Positions 47,215 to 61,359 of a DNA stretch of 64,000 bases are shown here, in pieces. The notes beneath the pieces were generated by a model, which saw nothing but the letters and a program-made list of their open reading frames with translations, made no database searches and had not been told where the DNA came from. The DNA is from Buxus sempervirens (lineage: Eukaryota > Streptophyta > Magnoliopsida > Buxales > Buxaceae): NCBI GenBank assembly GCA_947561395.2, contig OX387188.1, positions 7,610,150 through 7,674,149 on the forward strand, in the 5' to 3' direction. The stretch's first letter is position 1. Each line of letters opens with the position of its first letter. The position numbers and the translations under genes are program-made.

Positions 47215-47405
47215 TCGCCTTTTGTATCCAACATATATGGTAGGATATAAGTGTTTTTCTTCATGTCCAAAATATATTTCCGGATACAAGAGATTTGCTC
47301 GTCAGATACTGTCAGATTCTCCAACAGATTTGTTAACAAAAATTAATTTTTGAAATAATTGTGTTTGTATCCGACATTTATTGTCGGATACAAAAGGCAC
47401 ATAGT
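47215..47405. repeat. Upstream palindrome block in LTR C, left part
   Basis: Units related to TGTATCC...GGATACA: TGTATCCAACATATATGG, TGTCCAAAATATATTTCCGG, and the best one, TTGTATCCGAC...GTCGGATACAA at about 47368-47393. The block continues at 50766 on the other side of LTR D. Confidence 0.85.
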
Positions 47406-50400
47406 GTAAGACCCTGGAAAAAAAAATAATAATAAATAAAATAGTTAGTTTATTTTAGTTGGGTTGGTTTAGAAGTGTTAATGGTTTAAATGGTTAGGTT
47501 TAGATGAGTTGGTTCAAATTTAAGTGAACCGGTTCAATGGTTCATGGTTCATGGTTCATTGGTTAAGAAAAAAAAAAAGCCATTCACGATTTTTCTTTCA
47601 TTTGTGCATTTGGGGGGTTTGGGGTCGTTAAGGGTTAGAAAAGAAGAGAGGAACCGTGGAAGGGGAGTCGTGGAGAGGAGAAGAGAGGAGCTGTAGAAGA
47701 GGAGCCATGGAGAGGAGAGCTGTGGAGAGGAGAAGAGAGGAGCCGTGGAGAGGAGAGCTGTGGAGAGGGAAGGGCGTCCATTCTTGGTCGCTGTTGGGGT
47801 CTTGGTCGTTGTTGGGGTTTAACACAAAAAGAGAAAAAAAAAACGAGTGGAGAAGAAGAAATGAGAAGGAATAAAGGAGGAAGAAGAAGAAAGAAGAAGA
47901 AGGAAAAAAGGAGACAGAGAAGAGAGGGTTGGTCGACTGGTTCTGTCTGGGCGTGGGATTTTGAAATCTAGGTAAGTAGCAGGTTTCTCGTTTCTTTTGA
48001 TTCTGTTTGGTTTCTTTTTTTTTTTTATTCTGGTTGCTTGATAGAAGATTTTTGGGGTTTCAATGAAGTTGGCTTTGATCGATTGCTGTGGTTTGTTGAT
48101 TTCCGTTGATCGATGGCTTGATCGTTTCTTTTGATTTCTGATTGCTTGATAAACGACTGTTGGGATTTCCGTTGGTGGAGCATGAATTTATGTTGATCAA
48201 ATTCTGTTGATTTCTGTTTGTCGATTTATCACTGTTTGGGTATTCTAGGGAGAAATCTGTATTTGACTTTCTAGTTCCATCCTTCCAATTTTAACTGTTT
48301 AAGTTCCTGAAAACTTGACTTGTTTCTTGAATATGTTGCATCTTCGAAATTATGTTTATATCTTTGAACTTATAATCACTCAGATTTGTAGCAATCGGCC
48401 ATGTTTATCATAGACATCACATGACCGGTTGGGGGATATGACTGGTTTCTGAGAAGGTGTGTGTATGTGAGTTGGCTATGTATAGATGGAAGATGGAGTT
48501 GTTCATGTGCGTGAATGAGGTAAAGGAGAGGAATGATTACATTAGAGAGAAGTTGGGTAGTGGATCAGAATCATAGAAGAAGGATTATTGGGATGGAAGA
48601 AAGAAAAGAGGAATCAATTAATGTGTAAGTGTTATGTGAGCAATCATGAAGGAACCTTACTATCCATCTAAATTTCAAGAGACCTCTATATATACTTTAG
48701 ACTTTCTGATTTCTTATTAGAGATTACAGTGGTTTTCTAGTAGTTAAGAGTCTGTAATTGCTATGAAAAAAAAACATGGGGTTCCTTTGCATAATAGAAG
48801 GGAGTAATAGAGAGCCTTGTTGAATTGTTCATTTTGGAAGTGAAGGAATCAACAAACCATAGAGATGGGATTTCAGATTAAGGAAATTTATGGAATGAGA
48901 GAATGTTGAGTTTGTTCGCATGATTGAGAGGGTACTAGGAAGCATAATACAGATGCAAAAAGGGATCTTAGCTTAAGCTGAGGAATTTGGTGTTGGCCGA
49001 TAAACTAGTTACTTTATATGGGACGTAGAATTTTGAAGAAATTTCATTGCCTATCTCTTGATGTTATTTGTGATGAGAGTTTAATTTAGGTTTGATTTGA
49101 CAGGAGGGAATACTGATTTAGGTTCTGAAATGGGCTGTGAAAATAAGACTTGTCTAGGCTACTTTCTGTTAGAGACTTAAGGTGGGGTTAGTAGTCTAAA
49201 ATTTTAGTGACTTGCGAAGGCTAGGAAATTTCACGTAAAAATCCATATTAGTAGTTTAAAATTTAGTTTAGGGTATTTGTAGTTGAACGGAATTGGTTTG
49301 GGACCAATCGGAACTCGAGGTATTGAAAGAAAAATTCGAAAAAATGGATGATTTTCAGTCCAGTAGGTTTCGTGGCAGATTGTAACCACCTGTAGTAAAA
49401 TGACCATAACTTCCTGTAAGAAACTCCGAATTACAAACCGTTTGTTTCGTTGGAAACTAGACTCGTAGAGCTCTCCAAAGATATATGGAACGAATACTGA
49501 TTCCTCATAGATTAATTCAGGTTTAATTTTCAATTACCTAGTTAGAATCAGTTTTGCAGAGAAAACTGCAAAATCAAAAAATTTGGTTTATAAATTTATT
49601 CTTTACCTTATTCCGTTAATGATTGGTTCGATAAAAAATTGATTTGAGAATCGTAAGTGGAAATTGAAGTTTATGCTTCTTGTTAGTGAGAAAGGCGATG
49701 AGCCTATGATATTCTGAAAGGCCGAATGGCCTCTGGTTTTAAGGGTAAGTGAACAGCGAGGTTCACTTGGATTGAGTTTTACTTAGGTAGTTGATCTCTT
49801 ATAGGTTCTGGTCAGTAAAATATTTGCAAAGTTAATTCTTATATGAGTTTAGGCCGCATAGAGAGTCGTGGATCCACAGTCAGTCTAGATAGTGCATTAG
49901 TGTTGGCTTGTCGTGTTAATACCCCGGGCCACTTGCATACCACCGTGTGGGATCGGTGAGGCCTTCGTGTGGGATCGATGAGCTGCAGCGTGCCAGCCCA
50001 TGCGTGGGTGCTCCACTCGTACGATGACCGTGCGCGGCTTCGAAGGCGAGTAGTGAGGTGGCAAACCGGCTAATGGTGTTTAACTCGATTTACAGACATG
50101 CTAATTCATGAATCTTGCACACAATTTATTTCTGAAATTGTATTGTTATTGGTGAAATGCTTTTTTCGCATGCTTTGATTCGTATGATATGTAACATGTT
50201 ATTTTATTATGTAAAATTGCATTAATTGTTTATATCTTACATTATGCTGCTTACTGGGACATTAGTCTCACGTAAGTTTTGTTTTTATCGGATTTGTTTT
50301 CAGATCCAGCGGGTGAGAGGCGTAGCGGGGCCGAAGTGGAGAATTATCCCGAGTATAGGCCGGAGGACTACTTCTATCCGGGCTAGTGATAGAAAAGGGC

Positions 50401-50765
50401 ACCTTTTTTTTGATAATTGTATATGTTTTTTTGGAAACTGTACATATTTTAGATGTTGTAAATGGGAAGAGGGAGAGAGGATGTAAACTTAGTGAGATTA
50501 TTTTTGTCGTATATCTGGATGGGTTAGTTCTTTTGAATGGATATATAAACTGTGTTTATCAGGTGATTGTTTTGTGGTTTGAGGGCTTAGCCCATACTCG
50601 TATATACAGACGTTATATAGCAGTTTTTTTGAAAATTTTAGGATTAGATTATAATTGCTTTGGTTAGTTTCTTAAGTTAGTTTTCATCACAATTTGGGCC
50701 CTAAAAATAGCGCTCGGGAGCCAATATAAACCTGTCACGGGTGGATTTGGTTCCGGGGTGTTACA
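47405..50765 (+). mobile_element. Solo LTR 'D', inserted in C, TSD CATAG
   Basis: Starts TGTAAGACCCTGGAAAAA and ends TTCCGGGGTGTTACA, with CATAG on both sides (47400-47404 and 50766-50770). It is 3,361 bp with no internal domain. It is the plus-strand relative of LTR I. It landed between two palindromes of LTR C. A purine-rich stretch of GAGGAG/GCCGTGGAGAGG repeats lies at 47640-47920. Confidence 0.93.
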
Positions 50766-50854
50766 CATAGTGTATCCGACCTTGGTGGTCGGATACACAC
50801 AATATATAGTGTATCCGACCATCAAGGTCGGATACAAAAATTCCATTATAAAAA
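50766..50854 (+). promoter_or_regulatory. Palindromes and TATA box of LTR C
   Basis: Two palindromes of the GTATCCGACC...GGTCGGATAC type (about 50771-50797 and 50809-50836) are followed within 15 bp by ATTATAAAAA (50845-50854). This is the same arrangement as in LTR H, but with unrelated palindrome sequence. Confidence 0.8.
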
Positions 50855-52394
50855 GGGGGCAGCACCCCTTAGCCAAGGGTTGGTTGCCCCCCATGAGTTT
50901 CTACATTTCTCCACCCCATTCGTCCCCCTTCTTTTCATCACCTAAACCACCCAACCTCCTCTAGATCCATCCCAAAGCCTTCCAACTTTCTTCCTTCTCC
51001 ATTTCCAACCCAAGGAACATACTTGAGGTCCCTTGATGCTAGGAGAAGAAGGCTTGAAGTGCTGCTCGTGCATCTCAAGGAGTTCCACAAAAGGGTGTCT
51101 AAACCCCCAAGGTGAGCACCTTTGTGCTTTTCATTTAAAATAGTTGAAGGTGGACGATGTATGAGATCTTTGATGTTTTTATATATTAAGTGCCTGCTGT
51201 TTTCCATTATTTTAACTTGTTAATTCATTTGTTCTTCACTAACTTCTCATCTCTACACCCAAGCAACCTCCAAGGGTAAGCTCCGGTAACTTTTAGAGAG
51301 GAAGAGAGAACTTCAAGTTGGAGTTAAGGGTCTTTAGAGTCTTGTGGGGTTACTGTTTTTTTTTTTATTATTCATTAGAAAGGGGAGCATGTTCCTCATA
51401 TTTCCATTCTTTTGTACCCCTTAAACTACCCCCCTAACCCCTTCTTTGGATTTGTTTTGCATTTCAGCTCCATGCTTGCTTGATATGGCATGACAAATAT
51501 GTGTTTAGATTTAGGTTTCTTTTGGTTAAGTTTTGAAAAGCATGTTTACCATACTTATGGTTGTAGAGATTTGCCCATTGAGTGGTAGGGATAACATGCA
51601 CATCTTTTACCTTTAGCCTCATGTTTGCATGTATTAAGTATGTATGAGTACGCCAATCTCATACATCATACCCTACTCATCTCTTTCCACAATCTTATAC
51701 TCCCTTTTTAGTAATAAGTCCCCTTTGTATTTGCTACTGTTTTAAGATTCTCAATGTGCCTTGATGTTTCTTTAGATATTTTAAGCATGATAAATGTCTA
51801 GACATGCATCAGGGGCATGCTTTGATCCCTTGTTTACTTTTCATTGTATTCAAAATGAAGCATGAATAGGTGCAAAGATTGGTTGCTGTTTTGCCTACAC
51901 AAAGTTAACCCTGTCTTTGCTTATGTATTTCATGTGCATATGTGCCTTCTTACACATTAGAAGCATACTAATTCTAGCTGTATCAATTTTCCCACTAGAC
52001 CTTTGTCTAGGTGCACACACACACACACACACTCCATTTTTATGCTTGTGAAATATGGAGATGTTTGCATTCTTGTTGTGGTTTGAAGCATGTGTTCTCA
52101 TGTTCATTTGATTGGACTTTACCCATGCTAATGAGTTGCTGATTTTCTAAAATAAAGAAGACCAAAACAGGGACGTATAGGTCCCTGTTTCTCTGTTGGA
52201 GATGGTTCAAAAGAAAGAGAACAAGCTTGTAGCCTTCTACCTCTCCCTTGGTTTCAAAACCTCAAGAAGGAGGCCATATGCCTCTATGTTAACCACTGTG
52301 GGCCCACACAGGGGCCCACACAACCATCGAAGCCTCTGAGAAGCCCAAAAAAGCCAAGACCCGTTCGAAAAACACCAAAAAAGGCTTTTTGGGT

Positions 52395-52500
52395 TTATCC
52401 AACAACTCAGGTCGGATCAACCTATTTCCTTTTGTAACCAACAACTTAGGTCGGCTACACATGTTTTTTCTTGTAGCTGACAACTTAGGTCAGCTACATT
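52395..52500. repeat. Downstream palindrome block in LTR C
   Basis: Three units of about 50 bp spacing: TTATCCAACAACTCAGGTCG, TGTAACCAACAACTTAGGTC and TTGTAGCTGACAACTTAGG, each closed by a complementary GGTCGG(A/C)T or GGTCAGCTAC half. Their position matches the second block in LTR H. Confidence 0.75.
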
Positions 52501-53467
52501 GCAGGAGATCCAATTTACTGTTTTTTGGTCTTTTCACCACTTTGTTGATCCATTTTAATCCAACCGAATGAACCAGTCGGGTTTCCGGGTCAACCGGAAA
52601 CCCAAAATGGGACTTGGACTCTCTGGTCAAATTAGATGCACTCGTGGGCCTTCCAACGGGACCCACCAAACCCAACAAACCCTTTTTTATGTAAATAAGC
52701 AAATTAATTAAGCAGAGTGGGCCAAACCCAATGCGGCCCACCCAAAAGCCTGATTTGTATCATGGTGGTTATGTAGGAGATGGTTTGGTCGAGACCACAG
52801 GCAAGGGCCTACCGGGCCCACCAAGCCCACTAACCAGACAAGGAAGGGTGCAAACCTTAAACTTTAGAAATCTTGGGCTTTCAAGCTTAAGTCTAGGGCA
52901 AAGGCTCCAAGCGCAAGGCCTAGCCCACTTTGGCAAAGATTAAAGATAACTCAAAAATACTTGGTAGCCATCGTGTGGCCCACCTAGGGGCCCGCAAACC
53001 AATCTAGGCTCACTTTTGCATGAAAATCACTTAAATCTCCAAATGGGACTTTAAATAAAAATCAATTCACTCAACCAAAGCCCAAAGGGCCTCTCAAGGT
53101 TTAGACTGAGACCCACCTAGGGACATGTGGGCTTCACTTAGCCCACCAAGGAATCCGCGGGCCTTCCGACGGGGCCCGCCCAATCAGGCTCACATCATCT
53201 TAAGCTAAAAAGATAAAATCAAGCAAAAGGGGATCCACACCATTTTGGCGGTCCCCACTAGACTCAATAAAATGTGCATGTTGGAATAGGAATCGGGTGA
53301 ATTTAGAACCAAATTGACTCAAACTAGGAAGCCCATGGGACCCGTAACTCGACCGGGCGGATCGGGGGTCTACGGACTTCCCCGGACCGTAACCGAGACC
53401 TTGCTTAGAATCTCAAGCCGCAGACCAGCCTACTAGACCAACTTAGGCACCCAGGTGTTTGCCTGCA

Positions 53468-56400
53468 TGTAAAGCCCCGGTTCTGGATCCATTCCCAAAC
53501 TCGAGGTGTTATGGTAAATAAACAAAGTAATTAAAGAAACTAGATAATTTAAAAGTTTTTCTAACTTTATAATCAGAGTAAATGCGGAAACTTAAATTTA
53601 AATTCTCTTTATTAATCAACAACTATGATATACAATGATTTCAATTCTATGAACAACCTACAACTGTATAAACTACCCATCTGCAATTAGCTCGAAATTT
53701 GACGTCCTCGCCAAGAGTACCTGAAAAATGGGGAGAAACCGGAATGAGAATAAATCTTAACAAGTAGCAAGGTGCATGATGTAAAACAGTCCATAATTTT
53801 ACAATACTAGTCATGAGGTGAACGATAAAACCAACCACGATAATACAATGATATAACAATAACAAATACCAATCCAAAACAAACACGTGTGACATAATAG
53901 GACTCATGAACTGAAACCACTTAATAAGATATTCTTGCCCCCATAGTTCGCCACATCATGACTTACATGATAGATGGAGCCCGCACCTGCAGTCACTACC
54001 ATCTCCTTCGTCAACCATCAACACGGACCACCCACGCATGGGTTGGCAAGTACAATCCACAGTCCAAATAAAATCCCATAAAGGGTACTGCTTCCGCGGA
54101 GGCTATACCAATCCGATCAAAGATTAATGGACCCACAACAAACACATCTAATACCAATGCAAATGCAATTCATAAGTGATCCTCAAGCACGATCAAATCA
54201 TAGGTCCGATGTGCGAGTCACAAATAACCTACCAACATGACCAATATAAAGCTTGTGAGCGTCGATGTCTCATTGAAGCATGCGGATGGTAACCTGAATA
54301 ACAAAATAAAAACCATTTACCGATAGCAACCTCGGCTAAGACCAGGCCGCACCTACAGCGGTCGAGGATTGCTGCCTACGTCGCCCGCACCTGCTAGTAC
54401 GACGGACTGCATACTGGGGAGTTCCGAACAAGAATAATTTATCAGCCAATTCCCTTTCACTTCCTAGCTAAGCTATGGATCCATACTAAGCATTGTCCAC
54501 TAGACACAACTCACAATCAAAACCTTGAATAACTCAAAGATACAATATTTAGTGATAAACCTCGTACCGATAATCACAACCAAGACCCAAGTGCTGTGTC
54601 CAGCAATAATTTCCAAAACCATGGTGTTCAACCAAAAGATATTCAAAATAACCATTAAACAGTTCTTAAACAAAGTTCCAGATCATTTACTAAGAAAAGT
54701 ACGAGAGTATACACAAATTCTAAATAAAAGGTTCAGATTTGAGTCGTATTAGTGTGGGCGTACTTAGTTTATCTTTCTAATTCAGTATTCATGTTATTCT
54801 TTATTTCTTACAAAGTTTACTCCAAATCCTACACTTTGGTTTATCCTAAAGTCCTCACTTTTAAATCCTTATTTACCAACTAATACCTTAAATCTCTAAG
54901 ACCTTTGGATTATGTTATTGATTCTTTCCAGAAGTTAATTTAGGTTTATTATAACTTGTTAGGCTAGGTTTCATACCTAAAATCCCAATAAAAATGGTCT
55001 GAGTGCATAGGTTTACCTTAACTAGTATCCTTTGATTCTTATTACATTCATTGTCCCAAATAATTACCCTTTTATCCGAAATTAATTCCGTCATTTCCTA
55101 CATCTCAAATTATCCTATTTACAGGTGTTACAACATTAAAATTCCAAGAAAAATCATTAGAAATTGAATCTGGGCACGAATCCCAAGTTTAGAAATTTCT
55201 GACAGTTGGTCGCTTGGACGACTGCTCTAGCAGTTAGGTTTTCAGGTTCTGTTATTTTTCAAAGGCCTATCGCCTGAGGTAACGCTCGAGCGGTGTATCG
55301 AGCGCTCCAGCTATAATACTGCTTTTCTTCAATTTACAGAAATTTTATAACTTTCTATACATACTATTTACTTGTTTTCATTCTAAACATATAATTTCCA
55401 TCCTAAACTAGTTTTGGGACAACTCTAACTAATCCCATCATCCTTCTACTTATCTTGAGTTTCTACTCACCATGATAATCCTTTTCTTGATTTTTAAAGG
55501 AAAGATAAATCAGCAAACAATTCTTTATTAACAAGTAAGCTTTTCCCATGAAATCCAACTTTAAAACAATACGATCAAACATCAAAATCAAGAGAAAATA
55601 TGCAATTCCTCCAGTTTCAAGGGTTCGCTACTTGCCTCATGATGAACCCAAATTTTTCAGAAACTTCGCATGTGCCCGTTTTTGGAGTTCTACCGCACCC
55701 CTTTAGACTTCTCCAATTAAAATCTCCACCGTTCAGTTTGAATTCTTCCATGAGTAGAACAAAACCCTAAAATTTCAGCCCATTTCAACAGTTGGATATT
55801 CCTAGCTTGTTGTTCGAAGTTGGCTGGTCGGCCATCTCTGCAACTTCTCTTCTTTCTAATTCCTCCTTTATTCTCTCTTCTTTCCTTCTATTTTTGGCTC
55901 CTATCACTTATGCACGAATTTACCTCTCCTTCTAACTTATTTTCAAAACCTAAAACACTCTTTAAACCTTTCTTTTATAGCCTCCCTACTAGTCCAACTC
56001 TAATTAGGTTTAGCTTATTCTAATATACTTAGTGTATTCCCTCTTCTACCCTTCTCCTTAATTTAATTTTCTTTTAAAGGATCTCCTAATAAATTTTTGT
56101 GCTTAATCTTATTACTAATTTTAAATTGAACTTAGACTTTTATTATTCACTGAAATTACCTATATTTTGGACCCTAAATAGTATAATTACCATTAGGCCC
56201 TTTTTCCACCCTTTAAGCCTTAATTTCATTATTTTACATCCAACTAAGCTAAGATTTTGTCTATTTGAATTTGTTGACTTAATAACTAATTATGTTATTT
56301 TCTTTCATGAATTTAACAAATTTAAATAACAAAATTACCCTTCCTCTTTAAATTCCTATTTTAACCTCTATATCTCTCTTTAATTCTCCTATTATTATAT

Positions 56401-56472
56401 TTCTTAGCATTTTCCTCCATAATTTATCTCTTAATTATTTATTTTATCTTTAGGAAAATCCAGGGTTTTACA
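53468..56472 (-). mobile_element. Solo LTR 'E', inserted in C, minus strand
   Basis: On the minus strand it runs from TGTAAAACCCTGGATTTTCC (56472) to AACCGGGGCTTTACA (53468), 3,005 bp. The flanks are CTGCA (left) and TTGCA (right), a TSD with one C-to-T change. LTR H shows the empty site: GTTTGCCTGCACCTCTCAGG. It contains ACCGCTCGAGCG-type palindromes near 55282 and the conserved module at about 54474-54504. Confidence 0.9.
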
Positions 56473-57265
56473 TTGCACCCCATCAGACAGTGGCGACTCC
56501 AACCTTCCCAAATTACCCATCCGGAGGCATGCACATCCATGCGCCTCGCGGTGCGGTGTTCATGACGCGCGCACAACATTGTTGGGAGGTTGATAAATTT
56601 GATTGATACAGTTCATCTTTATATTTGTTATTCTATATGTTTTGGATGATTATGAGAGTGATAGAACCTATTTTTACTAGACTTATGAGTTATTTTTGAT
56701 GTGATGGTTTGGATGATACATTTATCCATGCTTATTGACTTTATTGATGTTAGACTTTCGCACTCTGATATTAATTGTTGAATGAATTAAATCGCAATAT
56801 CTGGTAATTAGTTGCTTTGGGCCCAGTAGCACTTCGGATTCGGGTTGGGTGCTTGATTTGCATTGACCCAGGTTTGGGGCATTATAGATGCCCTAGCGAG
56901 CGTTCTAGTATGAAACCCAGGTTTATCAATGCCTGATAGGACACCCAAACTTTGTATGAGCGGTTAGAGAGAAATTTTTGCTTAACTGAGCGCCTGAGAC
57001 AACACTCGAGCATTGTAGCAAGCATCCATGACAGATTTTTGTAATTAGGGATTTTTACCTAGCTTTTTTATTCTAAACCTATTTTTGAGTGATTCGAACT
57101 CATGTACCAATTAGCTTAAGGTATTTTGAGAGTGTCTACAATAGCCAAAATTTAATTAGATTTTTTTAGAGATTTTGGGTACGTTCTACTAAAAGACTCT
57201 TATTTGAGGTTTATCGTTCCAAACTCTTTTCTTTTCAATGAAACTTAATTTCAAAGGTTCCTACA

Positions 57266-60264
57266 TGTAAAATCCCGAATTTTCACATAATAAATAAATA
57301 AATAATAAATAAAAGGAAATATGAGTTTAAGTCCTAGCTAAAATAAAAAGTGAAGATTTAGAGGATAAGTAATTCAAATAAGTAGTAAGTTGTAAATAAA
57401 GAAGGAATTTTAAGGCAAATTAGCTAAAAAGGGTAAAAGGGTATTTTGGTAATTTTCAGAAAAGGGTAATTAATAAATAGATCATTAAAAAAAACTAGGA
57501 TTAGAAAATAGAAGGAAATAATTTATTAAGGCAAGTTAGAAATAAAATAGTGATAATTAAGGCATAAAGTGGGAAAAAGGGTAATTAGGAGATTTCAAGT
57601 CTTAATTGCGATAAAAGTAACGAATTTGGGGTTTAGGTGATATTTAGGATTTAAGAGAGTATTAGGCACGAAAATAGACTGTAAAGAGTGTTTAGATAAT
57701 AAGAGAATTGATTAGTATTGTTTTAGTAGAAAAATAGAAGGTGGAGAAAAAGTAGGAATTAATTAGAAGGTGTTAGATTTTAACTAGACCATCATGGGGT
57801 TGGGTTAGCCCAATTAAAGGAACCTATTAGGGTTGGTTTAGGACTCTTATAGCCTAGTATAAATAGAAAAGAAAGAGGAGAAAAGAAAGAATTTTCGTAG
57901 GTTAACTATTGAGATAAAAGAGGGAGAGAAAGGAAGAAGGCTGTTAATGGTGTTGTCCGACTAGTCTCCATCAAATAGCGATCGGGAAAAATCCGTATGG
58001 TGGCTCGACTTCAAATTTGGAGGTTTTACTCTTCACTGATGGAACGACAATGTGAATGGTGGAGATTGGAATTGGAGAACTCTAGGTTGGTGCGTTTGGG
58101 AGCAGAAGTTGGGTCCAGAATTAGAAACTTCAATGGAAGATGGATTTTAGCGTATAAGGCAAGTAGTAACCCTTGAAAACTGGAGGAACTGCATGATTTT
58201 GTTTTCTGTGATTTAATATGGTTTGAATGGATTAGTCGGAACTGTATTTACATGGAATCAAAGTGTTTATATTTTAGTGATTGATATTCTTGAAGGATTT
58301 GTTAAAGTAATGAAGAAAACTTGGTTTGATCATGCAAATAATCGTAGGATGGTATTTAATTGATAAGAATTAATCTAGAGGGCTTTAGTTATGATTTAGA
58401 ATGTTAGTAGATTATTTTAGGATGGTTGAACATATAGCAAAAGCCTAGAAATCCGAAATTGGAAAATTTGGAAATTTATAGCAGAAATTTGCACTAGCGC
58501 CTAGGACCGCCTAGCCCTGTAGAGGTAGGCGTTCTATGTAGAATTTGTAGATTTTGAGGATTTTTGTAATACGAATAAATATCTCATAATTTTTCTGATT
58601 AGTTAAGCATATTAGTTTCTTTATAAAGACCTAATTAAGATATATAAATTTATAAAATTAAATGGTGAAAATTAACCAACTAATTGGAGGTTATAATGTA
58701 AGGTGGGTACATGAAAAGGTCTCAATGGTATGGGATATTGTTAGGATTAATACTATTGGTAATTATAGGATAAAAACATCTACTAAACTTTATTTTAGGC
58801 CTGCAGGATATGCTGGAGAATAAAAATATAGAAAACTTAAATAGAAACTATATTAGGTATTAAGATAGGAAATCGGATAATAATAAAGGGATTAATAAGG
58901 GAAACTCTAAGCAAGGTTTGAATTGCTTTTATTTGAGTTTTAAATATGAATAATGGTTTCTAGAATTTCATAAACTCTTATTTTTTTCGAACTTATGATT
59001 CATGGGTTTTATTTTGAATATAATTAAGGAATTGTATATGTTATCCTGCAGAAAGGCTGTATTTGGGGTTTTAAGGATTGAATCATGGTTTTCACTTGGA
59101 ATTGAATATTTGGTATGCACTGGTATGTGGTATGATGTTATTCACTTTAATTTTACGGTTGGGTGATCCAGCTCTTGTGGTTGAGTTGATACTAGCTTTT
59201 ACGACAGAGATGGGTAATCCTCCGTGTAGAGATGTGTAATCCTTTATAGGTAAAGGTGTGTATGCCTCCTACAGTAGCGTGTCCTCCCGTATGTGGTTTT
59301 ATTGTGTTTTGTGTCAGTGGGCTTAGCTGTATATGGATCCATAGTTTGGCTGGTTAGCTAAGTGGTATTTTGTTTGGGTTGAGTTATTCCTATGTGCGAG
59401 CGCGCTTCCCTTGCAAGTTAGTTTGCTCTGGAAGGTCCTATGTTTGGAGGGACACCCCGGTGCTCCGCTGATGATTCCCTGTACATGTGGATAAGTGACC
59501 ATTTCCATGTATTGATTCCGGGTGTTGCATGCTGGTGGTACATGCCAACTCAGTTGAGTTCGTGCGCAATAAGTTGATGATTACGGTTCATATTTAAGGT
59601 GATCTTCACGGGTTTGAGTGTCTTAGTAGCTTCGCCCTTAAGTCGCACGGTGGTATAGCATTTAGTTGAATGTCATCTCAAATACTTATCATCTTTAAGA
59701 GTCCTGCAACGGCACGTGTTTTATCACTTTTGTTGGTTTACCTCGATAACATCTAATTACTGGTATTTATACATGGTTATCTGTTTTATCGTTTTATTTG
59801 GATTGCCATTGATAATTTGAACTCATCGCCTTATCGTTGATTAATCGCATACCTCATGACTATTTGCTTACATTAGACTGTTTCTAATTGTATGCACCTG
59901 CTACTTGCTGAGATGTAAATCTCATTCCGTTTTCCCCTATTTTTCAGGTTGCTTGGAGAGATCGCGAAGATGGGGTTTTAATTTGATGGGTAGAATTGTA
60001 ATTGGTATTAATGTCACATGTTGATTAGACAAATGTTATTGTAAATTGAATTGATTAAATTGAATAAAGAATTGTTTTATTTTCCACCAGAACTCTGATG
60101 TAATTAATTAGTTTTAAAATTATTGTGAATCTTAGTTCGTATCTGACCCCAGCTTCGTGATAACACCTTGAGTTTGGTTGTTGAACCTGACTTGGGTTGT
60201 TACAGTAGCGAACTGGGTTTGGGTTGGGTGCCGGTTGGCACTGACCTGGGTTCGAGGCGTTACA
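57266..60264 (+). mobile_element. Solo LTR 'F', inserted in A, TSD CTACA
   Basis: Starts TGTAAAATCCCGAATTTTCA and ends GGTTCGAGGCGTTACA, with CTACA on both sides (57261-57265 and 60265-60269). It is 2,999 bp. The position where relatives have CTCGAGCG palindromes here holds GCGCCTAGGACCGCC...TAGGCG (58497-58530). The module GTGGGCTTAGC...ATATGGATCCATAG is at about 59317-59345. No coding content. Confidence 0.93.
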
Positions 60265-61359
60265 CTACACTTGTATTTGGACTATTTAAACATGTTTTGA
60301 ACATCAGAATAATTAAATTTGCACTTGAACCGAATTTGACTATTGAGACCAAGTTCTTGACATGTATATGTCTCCTTGTATGGGGGTTTTTGATTGACAA
60401 GTATTTGTTTCCACGTATATGGGTTTGTTATCATGTATGTGATTTGGTGTATGCCTGGATTATTGATTTCATGAATGTGGATTATTGCGATGTATGTCTC
60501 TTACCAAGTTTTGGTTTACCACTGTTAAGTGGGCTTAGCTCTTAAATGGATCCATAGAGTAACTAGTAAGTGAAATGGTTTTCAGAGCTTGGATTCTGTG
60601 TCATAGGCACTCCATCATGTTTACGATGGTACCGCTCTGGTATCGATCGGTTGCTACCTTATCCACTCTGGTATCTGTTGAACCGTACATGCTAACTCAC
60701 TCCGGTATTGGTCGAGTACTTTTGTTTGGCGTTGAATAGCCTGACCTGTATCGGCTGATCCGCCTATAATTCGGTTAGGTAGCATATTGGCATAGTTTGT
60801 CGATTTACTCTATCCTCTATTTCATGAGTCTTACGAGACTTATAGTGAATGTTTGTTTTATGATTTAATTGCTTGGTTAATTTAATTATTCATTTGCGTA
60901 TTTCGAATTGTATAAACTTTTCTTTTCTGCATAGCTACTTCCTGAAATTTCATTATGTCACATTGTTTTATCGACTCACAAGGGCATTATTCTGACTACA
61001 GAGAGGAGGATTATTTTACTGTGTAGGATTAGGAGTGATACTTTTCTTTGCTGTTTTAATTGAGTAGAGATTTATAGTATTGTTTATAGGTTGTTTTAGG
61101 TTACTATAGTTGAACCCATACCAGAAATTTATTATTTAGAGGGTTATTATTGAAATAGTGGTTATGAATGGATATTTTGGTTTATTTAATCCACATTTTT
61201 GTTGAGGAATTATATTCTTTATTTTTCACGCTCTGATTATAAATGGAATGAAATTTTAATTATTGTTTGGTTTAGTTTTACTTTTGGGCCACAAATGTAC
61301 GTTCAAGGTTTGGGTTTATGAGTAGTTAAATAAACCTGGACTTGGGGCGTCACACATGG

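Larger units (their letters stand above)
46634..56575 (+). mobile_element. Solo LTR 'C', inserted in B, TSD ACATT
   Basis: Starts TGTCAGCACCTCATTTTTGC and ends GACGCGCGCACA, with ACATT on both sides (46629-46633 and 56576-56580). Its own sequence is about 3.57 kb in three parts (46634-47404, 50766-53467, 56473-56575) after removal of LTRs D and E. It is the same family as LTR H, but its palindrome blocks are different: GTATCCGAC/GTCGGATAC upstream of the TATA box (TATAAAAA, 50847-50854), and GTAGCTGAC/GTCAGCTAC types downstream (52395-52500). Confidence 0.92.
44415..56886 (+). mobile_element. LTR 'B', inserted in A and split by C
   Basis: Starts TATAAGACCCCGAAATTTTC (the usual TG is TA here) and ends GGTTTGGGGCATTATA, a decayed form of GGGGCGTTACA. 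Its own parts are 44415-46633 and 56576-56886, about 2.5 kb. Features: a (GA)n run at about 44812-44855, a palindrome cluster at 45100-45330 (GCTTGAGCGCTC, TTTCGCTCGAGCGC), and the module GTGGGCATAAC...ATGGATCCATAG at about 45760-45786. The flanks CAAAC and GATGC do not match, so the TSD is not confirmed. Confidence 0.7.

Noticed and set aside
44410..56891. A clean TSD for LTR B
   Set aside because: The flanks CAAAC and GATGC do not match, so the insertion is inferred only from LTR-like ends and the continuity of LTR A.
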